Shown: piece after piece, positions 23,090-30,464 of the stretch
Layout: every line of letters begins with the position of its first letter
Numbering within the stretch: the stretch's first letter is position 1
Source: JBQCEE01 sp051960575
GTDB taxonomy: Bacteria; Actinomycetota; Actinomycetes; Mycobacteriales; Jatrophihabitantaceae
DNA: 30,691 bases
NCBI RefSeq assembly: GCF_051960575.1
Contig: NZ_JBQCEE010000301.1
Span: 1 to 30,691 of the forward strand
Reading direction: 5' to 3'
The notes under the pieces: generated by a model
What the model saw: only the letters and a program-made list of their open reading frames with translations
Told to the model about the DNA's origin: nothing
Database searches by the model: none
Made by a program: the position numbers and the translations under genes

Positions 23090-23587
23090 GTGAGCGAGCG
23101 CGCGACAGGCCCGTCGATCCCACCAGGCACCGAGATCGTGCTGCGGGCGACGACCCCCGGTTGCACCACCGACTGCCTGCGGCACCGTGAGGGCCGCGCC
23201 GTGCTGTCACCGCTCACGCGCGACAGCGCGCCACTCGATCGCAGTGATGCCACCTGGGTGGTGCGGCGCGGCCTGGCCGGGGGCCCGACGTCGTCGCTCG
23301 AGTCACGGAACTTCCCCGGCCACTTCCTGCGGCACCGTGGCGGCAGGCTCGTGCTCGACCGCAACGACGGCGGCGCCCTGTTCGCGCAGGACGCCAGCTT
23401 CTCGGTCGAGGCCGGACGCAGCGGGCAGGGCGTCTCGCTGGCATCGGTCAACTTCCCGGACCACTTCGTGCGCCACTTCGCGGGCGAGGTCTTCATCGCC
23501 GGTGACGGCGGGCCGGAACCGTGGGCCGCGCGGCCGTCATGGGCCGACGACGTCACCTGGCTCGCGCAGCCCGCCTGGCGCGCCTGA
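23090..23587 (+). CDS. stand-alone AbfB-domain (CBM42-like) protein
   Basis: 165 residues made almost entirely of an alpha-L-arabinofuranosidase B carbohydrate-binding fold. The repeated trefoil motif occurs as SLESRNFPGHFLRHRGGRLVL and again as SLASVNFPDHFVRHFAGEVFI; a degenerate first copy (GCTTDCLRHREGRAVLSP) precedes. In fungi and actinomycetes this domain binds arabinose side chains of hemicellulose and is normally fused to a secreted hydrolase. Here there is no catalytic domain and no signal peptide, so location and role are unclear. The start GTG 23090 is leaderless-type. Its last 51 bp overlap the 3' end of arsC on the other strand. Confidence 0.85.
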   Translation: MSERATGPSIPPGTEIVLRATTPGCTTDCLRHREGRAVLSPLTRDSAPLDRSDATWVVRRGLAGGPTSSLESRNFPGHFLRHRGGRLVLDRNDGGALFAQDASFSVEAGRSGQGVSLASVNFPDHFVRHFAGEVFIAGDGGPEPWAARPSWADDVTWLAQPAWRA

Positions 23588-24019
23588 CGGGTCTCGGTCG
23601 CCGGCCGCGTCGTCGGCGTCGAGCAACCGCGCGAGCAACGTCTCGACCCGGGCCCGGATCTCGTCACGCACCTGGCGCACGACCTCGATCGGCTGTCCTG
23701 CGGGATCGGTCAACACCCAGTCCTCGTACCGGACGCCGGGGAAGACCGGGCAGACGTCGCCACACCCCATCGTCACCGCGACATCGGCCTGGTCGACCGC
23801 GTCCGGCGTGAGCAGCTTCGGGTGCTCGGCGGTGATGTCGATGCCGACCTCGCGCATCGCCTCGACGGCCTGCGGGTTGATCCGGTCGGCGGGCTGCGAC
23901 CCGGCCGAGCGCACCTCGACCCGGTCGCCGGCGAGGGCGGTGAGCCAGCCGGCGGCCATCTGCGAGCGGCCCGCGTTGTGCACGCAGACGAACAGGACGG
24001 TGGGCCGGTGGTCGGTCAT
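23537..24019 (-). CDS. arsC: arsenate reductase, LMW-phosphatase fold
   Basis: 160 residues. The P-loop FVCVHNAGRSQ holds nucleophile Cys12 and Arg18. Cys86 and Cys90 (MGCGDVC) fit the cysteine relay of thioredoxin-type ArsC, and the general acid Asp is in VLTDPAG (Asp105). The enzyme reduces arsenate to arsenite using thioredoxin or, in some actinomycetes, mycothiol. It is the last gene of arsR-aqpS-arsC: its ATG overlaps the aqpS stop in ATGA. A charged tail of about 25 residues extends past the fold and overlaps the neighbouring AbfB gene. Arsenate reduction followed by arsenite exit through the adjacent channel is the expected pathway. Confidence 0.92.
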   Translation of the reverse strand: MTDHRPTVLFVCVHNAGRSQMAAGWLTALAGDRVEVRSAGSQPADRINPQAVEAMREVGIDITAEHPKLLTPDAVDQADVAVTMGCGDVCPVFPGVRYEDWVLTDPAGQPIEVVRQVRDEIRARVETLLARLLDADDAAGDRDPSGAPGGLREPGDVVGP

Positions 24020-24717
24020 CGGATGTCCTCGATCGGGTCGGGCACCCCGGCGCGCGCCGGGGCGGTCGGATAGAGCGCACGCACGACAAGCAGGCCGATC
24101 GCGCCGCCGACGACCTGCGCCAGCACGAACGCCGCGACCGAGGCGGGGGCGATGCCGGCGAAGCTGTCCGAAAACATGCGCGCGACGGTCACGGCCGGGT
24201 TGGCGAACGACGTCGAGCTGGTGAACCAGTACGCGGCGAGGATGTAGCCGCCCACGGCCAGGGCGACGCGCTCGGACCGACCCGACCGCACGGCGCCGAA
24301 GACCACCACGAGCAGACCGAGCGTCGCGACCACCTCCCCCAGCCACAGTCCCGCACCCGAGCGGTGATGGGTCGACAGGTCGACGGCGGCCCGGTCGAAC
24401 ATCAGGTTGGCGACGACCACGCCGAGGAAGCCGCCGAGGAACTGGGCGGCGGCGAGCCGCAGCGCGTCGGCCGTCGAAAGCTGGCCGGTGCAGCGCTCGA
24501 CCGCGGTGACGATCGGGTTGAACGCGGCCGACACGGGCTGCAGCGCGAGGATCAGCGCGACGAGGGCACCGCCGGTGATCACGCTGTTCTCGAGCAGTTG
24601 CAGCCCGACGTCGTGCGGCGACAGGCGGGTGGCGGCGATGCCCGAGCCGACGACGGCGGCGACCAGGAAGGCGGTGCCGACGAACTCGGCCAGCGCCCGG
24701 CGTCCGAGGTCGGTCAC
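24016..24717 (-). CDS. aqpS: aquaglyceroporin of the arsenic operon, AqpS-like
   Basis: 233 residues with six membrane helices and two re-entrant loops. The first loop carries FNPIVT (67-69 NPI instead of NPA), the second FANPAVTVAR (NPA 173-175, filter Arg180). Aquaglyceroporins in ars operons, such as AqpS of Sinorhizobium, let arsenite leave the cell down its gradient, replacing an ArsB or Acr3 pump, and no such pump gene is in this window. GTG 24717 overlaps the arsR stop in GTGA, so translation is probably coupled. The symbol rests on operon context and fold; glycerol or other solutes may also pass. Confidence 0.85.
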   Translation of the reverse strand: MTDLGRRALAEFVGTAFLVAAVVGSGIAATRLSPHDVGLQLLENSVITGGALVALILALQPVSAAFNPIVTAVERCTGQLSTADALRLAAAQFLGGFLGVVVANLMFDRAAVDLSTHHRSGAGLWLGEVVATLGLLVVVFGAVRSGRSERVALAVGGYILAAYWFTSSTSFANPAVTVARMFSDSFAGIAPASVAAFVLAQVVGGAIGLLVVRALYPTAPARAGVPDPIEDIR

Positions 24718-25073
24718 GGTGCCGTCGGGCCGATCAGGTCGGCCACGCCGCGCAGCGCGTCGGTCCGGGCGCGGTAGTAGACCCAGGCGCCACGCTTGTC
24801 GCGGTCGAGCAGCCCGGCGTCGTGCAGCACCTTGAGGTGGTGACTGATCGTCGGCTGCGAGAGGTCGAAGGCGTCGTTCAGGTCGCACACGCACGCCTCG
24901 CCGTCCGCGTGTGACGCGATGAGCGAGAGCAGCCGCAGCCGCACCGGGTCGGCCAGCGCCTTGAGCAGTGGCGCGATGCGCTCGGCGGCGTCCTGGCTCA
25001 GCGGTTCGCGCGACAGCGGCGAGCAGCACGCGACCGTCTCGAGCGGCGTGAGCAGCGGCAGGGACTTCGACAT
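24714..25073 (-). CDS. arsR: ArsR-family arsenic-responsive repressor
   Basis: 119 residues, a winged-helix dimer repressor. The recognition helix is in FDLSQPTISHHLKVLHDAGLL (about 69-89), and the wing has RGAWVYYRAR. Cysteine pairs at 16-17 (VACCSPL) and 61/63 (EACVCDL) are candidate As(III) ligands; the CVCDL pair at the start of the DNA-binding helix is the classical arsenic site. Arsenite binding should release the protein from operator DNA. The likely operator is the 20-bp palindrome at 25124-25143 between arsR and arsI, with a second imperfect inverted repeat at 25077-25096 next to its own ATG. It leads the arsR-aqpS-arsC operon. Confidence 0.92.
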   Translation of the reverse strand: MSKSLPLLTPLETVACCSPLSREPLSQDAAERIAPLLKALADPVRLRLLSLIASHADGEACVCDLNDAFDLSQPTISHHLKVLHDAGLLDRDKRGAWVYYRARTDALRGVADLIGPTAP

Positions 25074-25076
25074 GCG

Positions 25077-25096
25077 TCGATATTGACAGACATCGA
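25077..25096. promoter_or_regulatory. possible second ArsR operator
   Basis: TCGAT and ATCGA arms around a 10-bp spacer, immediately upstream of the arsR ATG. The sequence also shares CATCGATG with the perfect palindrome nearby. Confidence 0.35.
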
Positions 25097-25123
25097 TGGA
25101 CAGTGCCACCGTGACACGGAACC

Positions 25124-25143
25124 ACATCGACGATCGTCGATGT
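25124..25143. promoter_or_regulatory. perfect 20-bp palindrome, probable ArsR operator
   Basis: ACATCGACGATCGTCGATGT reads identically on both strands. It lies between divergent arsR (start 25073) and arsI (start 25164), where a dimeric ArsR would control both. Confidence 0.7.
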
Positions 25144-25163
25144 CTTGACCGAGGAGGACTCCC

Positions 25164-25583
25164 GTGGAGCGTCTGCAGCTCGCCCTCAATGTCGACGACC
25201 TGGACGCGTCGATCGCCTTCTACAGCAGGCTCTTCGACACCCCGCCGGCGAAGGTGCGGCCGGGCTACGCCAACTTCGCGGTGGCCGTGCCGCCGCTCAA
25301 GCTCGTCCTGATCGAGAACCCGGGGCACGGTGGATCGCTGAACCACCTGGGCATCGAGGTCGACGACGTGCCGCGCGTCGACGCGGTGCAGCGCCGTCTC
25401 ACCGGCGCCGGCCTGGCGTCGACGGACGAGCGCGGCACGACGTGCTGCTACGCCGCGCAGGACAAGTTCTGGGTCGAGGACACGCCGGACGGTGAGCGCT
25501 GGGAGGTGTACACCGTGCTCGTGGACTCCCCCACCTTCGCGGCGACGCCGGCCGCGGGCGCGGGGACGACGACCTGCTGTTGA
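25164..25583 (+). CDS. arsI: ArsI/CadI-type organoarsenical lyase
   Basis: 139 residues, one vicinal-oxygen-chelate (glyoxalase-type) fold with two beta-alpha-beta-beta-beta units. The vicinal Cys94-Cys95 in TTCCYAAQDKFWVEDTPDG mark the ArsI/CadI group; in ArsI such a pair holds trivalent methylarsenite while Fe(II) cleaves the C-As bond with oxygen. Likely iron ligands are near Gln5, His61 and Glu114. A further CC pair ends the protein (TTTCC). It is divergent from arsR across the palindrome, with AGGAGG 6 nt before GTG 25164. The cadmium-induced protein CadI is the main alternative; the ars context favours ArsI. Confidence 0.85.
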   Translation: MERLQLALNVDDLDASIAFYSRLFDTPPAKVRPGYANFAVAVPPLKLVLIENPGHGGSLNHLGIEVDDVPRVDAVQRRLTGAGLASTDERGTTCCYAAQDKFWVEDTPDGERWEVYTVLVDSPTFAATPAAGAGTTTCC

Positions 25584-25734
25584 GCCGTCCGCGCGAGGTC
25601 GACCCGGTTCGGTCGTACCCGAGAGTCCGCTGAGCCCTCGAGCGTGATGCACAGGGCCGACCGGGGACGGTCGGGGAACATCCTGGACGACGCGCTCCGC
25701 TGCAGGGCGGGCGCCCGACGGCGACGGGAGCGGC

Positions 25735-26649
25735 ATGGACCAGCCCAGTCCGCCCCGCACTGCCGCCTGGCCGCGGGGCGCGCGGGTGACGTGTGCTGTG
25801 CTCGGTGCCCTGGTCGTGGCCCTCGGACTCACGACCGTCGTGGTCGTGCGCCGGGCGCCGTCCGAGCCCCGCGCCGCCGCGGCACCGCTGCACTCGACGG
25901 GCGCGCGGCCCGCACGGCCGCGATCGGCCGACGTGTCGGCCAGCGCGATGCCGGTGTCGACCGTCGCGGCCGAGCAGACCATGGTGGGGCCGCTGTTCCG
26001 GCGCGGGCTGGGTGGCACCCACTCGTGCACGGCCATCGTCGTCGCGTCGGGCAGTGGCGACACCGTGCTCACCGCCGCGCACTGCGTGTCCGGTTCGGCG
26101 CGCGGCTGGCTCTTCGCGCCCGGGTACGACCGGGGCGCGACGCCGAAGGGCGTGTGGACGGTGACGGGGCAGTACGTGCCGACGGGCTGGCTCGACGGCG
26201 AGGCGGACGCGGACGACTTCGCGGTGCTGACCGTCGCCGACCGGACGGTCGGCGGCCGGCGCGTCTCGCTCGCGTCGGTCACGGGCGCCGCCGGGCTCGG
26301 CACGACACCGCCGTCGGGCACGGAGGTGCGCGTGGTCGGCTACAACGCCGGTCGCGAGGACACCGCCGCCACCTGCGTCGTCCCGCTGCGGTCGGCGCGC
26401 GGCCACCCGACCCTCTCCTGCCACGGCTTCCGTGGCGGCAGCAGCGGCAGCCCCTGGCTGCTCGCCGACGCCGCTGCACCGACCGTCGTCGGTCTCATCG
26501 GCGGTCGGCACCACGGCGGGTGCACCGAGTTCACCTCGCACTCGCCGGTGTTCACCGCGGCCGTCGCGGCGCTCGTGCAGCGGGCCGCCGCCGGCGGCAG
26601 GCCGGACGACGTGCCGAGGGCCGGCAGCGACGACTGTCCCAGCGGCTGA
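25735..26649 (+). CDS. membrane-anchored or secreted trypsin-like serine protease
   Basis: 304 residues. A hydrophobic segment (about 18-38) near the N-terminus acts as signal or anchor, followed by an Ala/Pro/Arg-rich linker. The chymotrypsin-fold domain has all three catalytic residues: His116 in LTAAHC, Asp161 in DDFAVL and Ser237 in GGSSGSP. Cys residues at 98/117 and 214/229 can form the usual disulfides. Activity is extracellular peptide-bond hydrolysis, specificity unknown. ATG 25735 has GGGAG a few bases upstream. The gene is monocistronic and ends facing the GH6 gene. Confidence 0.9.
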   Translation: MDQPSPPRTAAWPRGARVTCAVLGALVVALGLTTVVVVRRAPSEPRAAAAPLHSTGARPARPRSADVSASAMPVSTVAAEQTMVGPLFRRGLGGTHSCTAIVVASGSGDTVLTAAHCVSGSARGWLFAPGYDRGATPKGVWTVTGQYVPTGWLDGEADADDFAVLTVADRTVGGRRVSLASVTGAAGLGTTPPSGTEVRVVGYNAGREDTAATCVVPLRSARGHPTLSCHGFRGGSSGSPWLLADAAAPTVVGLIGGRHHGGCTEFTSHSPVFTAAVAALVQRAAAGGRPDDVPRAGSDDCPSG

Positions 26650-26667
26650 CCGTGCCCCTGACGACCT

Positions 26668-26692
26668 GCCGGCCGTCGGCAGTCGGGCCGGC
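26668..26692. terminator. hairpin between convergent genes
   Basis: GCCGGCC and its inverse around an 11-nt loop, between the protease stop (26649) and the GH6 stop (26732). It could serve both directions. Confidence 0.45.
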
Positions 26693-26731
26693 GACGTCCA
26701 GGACGGCGAGGGACGGCTCAGGACGACGCGG

Positions 26732-27811
26732 TCAGTACGGCGAGGTGCGGGCGACGTCGAGCGCGCGCTGCTGCAGCCACGGCGCAGCCTGCCGGTACAG
26801 CCACGGCCGGCCGAACCAGAGGTAGCCGTCGCACCACGCGCGGGCCGCGGTGACGGCCGCCGCCGACAGGTGCCAGGCCGGTTTGGCGACGTCGGTGGTC
26901 GGCGGGATGCCGAGCGTCACGCAGCGCACCTGACTGCGCGTCTGGCAGGTCTCGGCGTTGTCGAAGTCGCCGTGCGGGTGGGCCGCCCAGTACTGCAGCC
27001 ACGTGAAGGGCCGCCCGGTGTCGGCGGTGTTCACGACGAAGTGCTTGCCGGGGATGCCGAGCTTGGCGAGGGCGGCGACCACCTGGCCGCCGTGGACGTC
27101 GTTGTCGGCGGTGGCCGTGTAGTGCGTCGCCGACAGGGCGAAGCCGCGGATGTACTGGACACCGGCCGCCTTGAGCATGGTCGCGGCCTGCGCGGGTGTC
27201 AGCCAGTCCGAGGCGGCGGCGTCGAGGTAGACCGACGTGTGCGGCAGCGCGCCGAGTGCGCGGGCCGCGTAGCGCGCGAGCGCGAAGCGGATCGCCGACC
27301 CCGGCGCCTTGTACGCGATCGCCTCGTCCGGCTCGAGCACGACCGCGACGCGCGACGAGCCGATGCCCTGCACGGCGGCGTCCACCCACTGCTTGTAGTG
27401 CGTCTGGTCGGCGGCGCTGAGCGGCTTCGACAGCGCACCCTCGCCGTACGGCCAGAGGTTGAACAGCGCCAGCTGCACGAGCACCGACGGGTCGCCCTGC
27501 TGCTCGTTGGCGATGTACGAGCGCAGCGCCGACGCGACGCTCGACACCTGCGTCCACGACCCGAACCACCGCACCCGCGGGCGCAGTGCGATCTTGGCGA
27601 GCAGCGCCTGCTGCGTGCCGGTGGCCGCCTGGTAGGCGGGCCAGATGTTGTCGGCGGTGCCGGTGAAGACGCCCCAGCGGCCGCCGGCGAGCGGGTTGCC
27701 GGTCGTGGTGGCGCCGGCGGGTGCCGTGGCACTCGCGGCGACGCTCAGGGCGGCGGCCGCCGCGACGACGGCGGCGAGCAGACGGCGGGCCGGACGGCGG
27801 CGATGCGGCAT
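26732..27811 (-). CDS. secreted glycoside hydrolase family 6 protein
   Basis: 359 residues. A signal peptide (MPHRRRPARRLLAA, then an Ala-rich core) ends near ATAPAGA. GH6 marks follow in order: GTADNIWPAYQAAT, VVLEPDE (158-163), VYLDAAASDWL (194-204), RGFALSATHYTAT, VVNTADTGRPF, and the late GIPPTTDVAKPAWHL and CDGYLWFGRPWLY. GH6 enzymes are inverting beta-1,4-glucanases or cellobiohydrolases. Here the segment where canonical members have the catalytic-acid motif PxRDC reads LALFNLWPYGEGA instead, and there is no cellulose-binding module, so activity on crystalline cellulose is doubtful. ATG 27811 has GGAG 8 nt upstream. Confidence 0.82.
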   Translation of the reverse strand: MPHRRRPARRLLAAVVAAAAALSVAASATAPAGATTTGNPLAGGRWGVFTGTADNIWPAYQAATGTQQALLAKIALRPRVRWFGSWTQVSSVASALRSYIANEQQGDPSVLVQLALFNLWPYGEGALSKPLSAADQTHYKQWVDAAVQGIGSSRVAVVLEPDEAIAYKAPGSAIRFALARYAARALGALPHTSVYLDAAASDWLTPAQAATMLKAAGVQYIRGFALSATHYTATADNDVHGGQVVAALAKLGIPGKHFVVNTADTGRPFTWLQYWAAHPHGDFDNAETCQTRSQVRCVTLGIPPTTDVAKPAWHLSAAAVTAARAWCDGYLWFGRPWLYRQAAPWLQQRALDVARTSPY

Positions 27812-27936
27812 GGGTGGATCTCCGGGCGGCGACGAGGCACGAGCAACGGCCCGCGGGCCGCTCCCGTCCTGATCGGCAGGCCGGGCCGGAACCCAAGTGG
27901 TCGCCCGCCCGTGCCGGGTTCGGCAGGATGGGCGGC

Positions 27937-28917
27937 GTGTACGAGATCGCCGAGCAGGTGCAGCGCTGGTCGTCCGAGGGACGCGCGGTGCACGTCGCGC
28001 AGGTCGTGGCCGTCAGCGGGTTCGGGTCGAGCGAGCCGGGGGCCGCGCTCGCCTGGACCGACGGCGCGACCCCCGCCGGCGCGCTCCCCGCCGGCGTGAC
28101 ACCCGACCGCCTCGACCGCAGCGGCCTGGGCACGGTGGCGATCGGCGCCGACGAGGCGGCGGCCGTCGGGCTCGCGTGCGCGGGCTCGGTGACCGTGCTG
28201 GTGCAGCCGGCCTCGGCGCTGCCCGACGAGGCGTGGACGCGCCTGGCCGCGCGCGAGCCGCTCTGCCTGGTGACCACGATCGACCCGAGCGGCACCACGG
28301 CGACCCGGGTGTTCACGCCGGCGACGATCGCCGGCGCCTTCCCGTTCGGGGACGAAGTGCCGCGGCTGTTCGCCCGGGGCGTCACCACCACCGCTGTGCT
28401 CGAGCGTGACCCGCGGCTGGTCGTCACCGCGCTGTGGCCCGTGCCGGCGCTGCTCGTCGTCGGCGACGGCCTGATCGCCGACGCGCTGCGCGGTGTGGGC
28501 GCGCTGCTCGGCTGGACGGTGCAGGTCACGAACGACACCACCGCGGCCGTCGCTGCGGCGGGCGACCTGCGCGCCGCGGACGCGATCGTCGTGCTCAGCC
28601 ACGACCGCGGCGTCGACGGCCCGGCCCTGGCGGCCGCACTCGCCGGCGACGCGGGCTACGTCGGCGCGCTCGGCTCGCGCCGCACGCAGCAGGCGCGCCG
28701 CGACTGGCTCACCGAGCACGGTGTCGACGACGCGGCCAAGGCACGCATCCACGGCCCCGCCGGGCTCGACATCGACGCGCACACGCCCGGTGAGATCGCG
28801 GTGTCGATCGCGGCGGAGATCCTCGCCGTGCGCGCGGGTTCGAGCGGCGGCTCGCTGCGCGAACGCGGCGGGCCGGTGCACCGCGCGGGTGTGCAGGCTC
28901 CCCCGCCGCGGTACTGA
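27937..28917 (+). CDS. XdhC/CoxI-family protein
   Basis: 326 residues. The N-terminal XdhC/CoxI domain (YEIAEQVQRWSSEGRAVHVAQVV, later ADEAAAVGLACAGSVTVLV) is joined to the C-terminal Rossmann-like domain (LLVVGDGLIADALRGVGALL, AIVVLSHDRGVDGPALAAAL, YVGALGSRRTQQARR, HGPAGLDIDAHTPGEIAVSI). Family members insert or sulfurate the molybdenum cofactor of xanthine dehydrogenase or CO dehydrogenase-type enzymes. No molybdoenzyme gene is in the window. GTG 27937 aligns with usual family starts and lies 7 nt after CAGGAT; ATG 27928 is an alternative. The typical Cys in the first domain (VxxxGSxPR loop) reads SGFGSSEPG here. Confidence 0.85.
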   Translation: MYEIAEQVQRWSSEGRAVHVAQVVAVSGFGSSEPGAALAWTDGATPAGALPAGVTPDRLDRSGLGTVAIGADEAAAVGLACAGSVTVLVQPASALPDEAWTRLAAREPLCLVTTIDPSGTTATRVFTPATIAGAFPFGDEVPRLFARGVTTTAVLERDPRLVVTALWPVPALLVVGDGLIADALRGVGALLGWTVQVTNDTTAAVAAAGDLRAADAIVVLSHDRGVDGPALAAALAGDAGYVGALGSRRTQQARRDWLTEHGVDDAAKARIHGPAGLDIDAHTPGEIAVSIAAEILAVRAGSSGGSLRERGGPVHRAGVQAPPPRY

Positions 28918-29038
28918 CCGGCGGCTGAGACCGTCCGTTTCAAGGCCTTCGGGCGCCCTTGCGCTGGCTTGGGTGGAGGTGCAGCATTCGCCCTCGGCCG
29001 GTGCATCCGCGCCGGCATCTGACCCGAGGAGCGCATCC

Positions 29039-30400
29039 ATGCAGCTCGAGCAGCACCACCGCCGCCGGATCGCGGTCGCCACCGCGGCCGTCCTGGCGAC
29101 GACCGCCGTCGCGGCCGGCACCACCGCCACGGCCTCGGCCACCGCGGCAGGGGGCCGCAGCGCCCACACCGTCCGTCCCGTGCCCGCGGCCACCGGCCAC
29201 GTGCTCGCCGCGAACCTGACCTTCCCGCCCGACACCGCCTACTGCCAGGCCAACCTCGGCATCAGCTGCTACTCGCCGCTGCAGTACCAGCAGGCCTACG
29301 ACCTCAAGCCCCTCTACGCGCGCGGCGTCACCGGTGCCGGCCGCACGATCGCGATCGTGGACGCCTTCGGCTCGCCGACCATCGCGCAGGACCTGCACGT
29401 CTTCGACCAGACCTACGGCCTGCCCGACCCCGACCTGCAGATCATCCAGCCCGCGGGCACCGTGCCGCCGTTCGACAACACCGACGGCACGCAGCTCGGC
29501 TGGGCGACCGAGACCACGCTCGACGTCGAGTACGCCCACGCCATCGCGCCGGACGCGAAGCTCCTGCTGGTCGAGACGCCCGTCGCCGAGACCGAGGGCA
29601 TCACCGGCTTCCCCGAGATCGTGCAGGCCGAGAACTTCGTCATCGACCACCACCTCGCGGACGTCATCACGCAGAGCTTCGGGGCCACCGAGGAGACCTT
29701 CCCCTCGACGCAGTCGCTGCTCGCGCTGCGCTCGGCGTTCATCAACGCGAAGCGGCACGGGGTCACGGTGCTGGCGTCGTCCGGCGACACCGGGGTCACG
29801 AACTACACCTCCGACGGGTCGTCGCTCTACCCGAACCCGGTCAACTCGTGGCCGTCGAGCGACCCGCTCGTCACCAGCATCGGTGGCACGCAGCTGCACC
29901 TCGACGCCGCGGGCAACCGCATCGCGCCGGACCAGGTCTGGAACGACGGCTACGGCGCCGCCGGCGGCGGGCTCAGCCACGTCTTCGCCCGCCCGCCGTT
30001 CCAGAACCGCGAGCGGTCGATCGTCGGCGCCAGCCGGGGCACCCCGGACATCTCGATGTCCGCGGCCGTCGACGGCGGCGCGGTCTTCTACTACAGCTTC
30101 CAGCCCGGACGCGTCGGCTGGCACATCGTCGGCGGCACGAGCGAGGCGTCGCCGCTCTTCTCGGGCATCGTCGCGCTCGCGGCACAGGTGGCCGGCCACC
30201 GGCTCGGCACCATCAACAACGCGATCTACGACGGCATCCACGGGCGCGCGCGGCAGGGCGTCGTCGACGTGACGACCGGTGACATCTCCTTCGGCGGGGT
30301 GACCGGCCCGGCGGCGACGACCGGCTACGACCTGGCCTCCGGCTGGGGCACGGTCGACGCGGCGCGGTTCGTGCCGGCGCTGGCCGCCGCGGCCGGGTAG
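29039..30400 (+). CDS. S53 family peptidase (sedolisin), no large pro-domain
   Basis: 453 residues. A signal-like N-terminus (HHRRRIAVATAAVLATTAVA) is followed by only about 45 residues before the catalytic domain, so the usual pro-kumamolisin domain of about 180 residues is missing. Catalytic residues are Glu158 and Asp162 in WATETTLDVEYAHAIAP, oxyanion Asp250 in LASSGDTGV, and Ser368 in GGTSEASP. The C-terminal YDLASGWGTVD with Asp residues forms the calcium site. Sedolisins are serine-carboxyl peptidases working at low pH outside the cell. ATG 29039 has GAGGAG 7 nt upstream. A strong hairpin follows. Confidence 0.92.
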   Translation: MQLEQHHRRRIAVATAAVLATTAVAAGTTATASATAAGGRSAHTVRPVPAATGHVLAANLTFPPDTAYCQANLGISCYSPLQYQQAYDLKPLYARGVTGAGRTIAIVDAFGSPTIAQDLHVFDQTYGLPDPDLQIIQPAGTVPPFDNTDGTQLGWATETTLDVEYAHAIAPDAKLLLVETPVAETEGITGFPEIVQAENFVIDHHLADVITQSFGATEETFPSTQSLLALRSAFINAKRHGVTVLASSGDTGVTNYTSDGSSLYPNPVNSWPSSDPLVTSIGGTQLHLDAAGNRIAPDQVWNDGYGAAGGGLSHVFARPPFQNRERSIVGASRGTPDISMSAAVDGGAVFYYSFQPGRVGWHIVGGTSEASPLFSGIVALAAQVAGHRLGTINNAIYDGIHGRARQGVVDVTTGDISFGGVTGPAATTGYDLASGWGTVDAARFVPALAAAAG

Positions 30401-30410
30401 CCGCACCAGC

Positions 30411-30464
30411 GTGATCGACACCCGTTCCGACCGGCCTGCACCGGCTCGGACGGGTGTCGATCAC
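30411..30464. terminator. long bidirectional terminator hairpin
   Basis: Arms GTGATCGACACCCG and its exact inverse, extended by TCCGA/TCGGA with one bulged base and an inner CCGG/CCGG. It lies 10 nt after the S53 stop and overlaps the stop codon of the convergent kinase gene. Confidence 0.85.

Noticed and set aside
22841..23185. 115-residue N-terminal extension of the methyltransferase
   Set aside because: It is Arg/Pro/Ser-rich, lacks structure and runs into the AbfB gene region; GTG 22840 has a good ribosome site.
28940..30421. 493-residue minus-strand frame, and similar ones at 26718-28541 and 27745-29235
   Set aside because: These mirror the S53, GH6 and XdhC genes, whose catalytic or family motifs are intact on the real strand.
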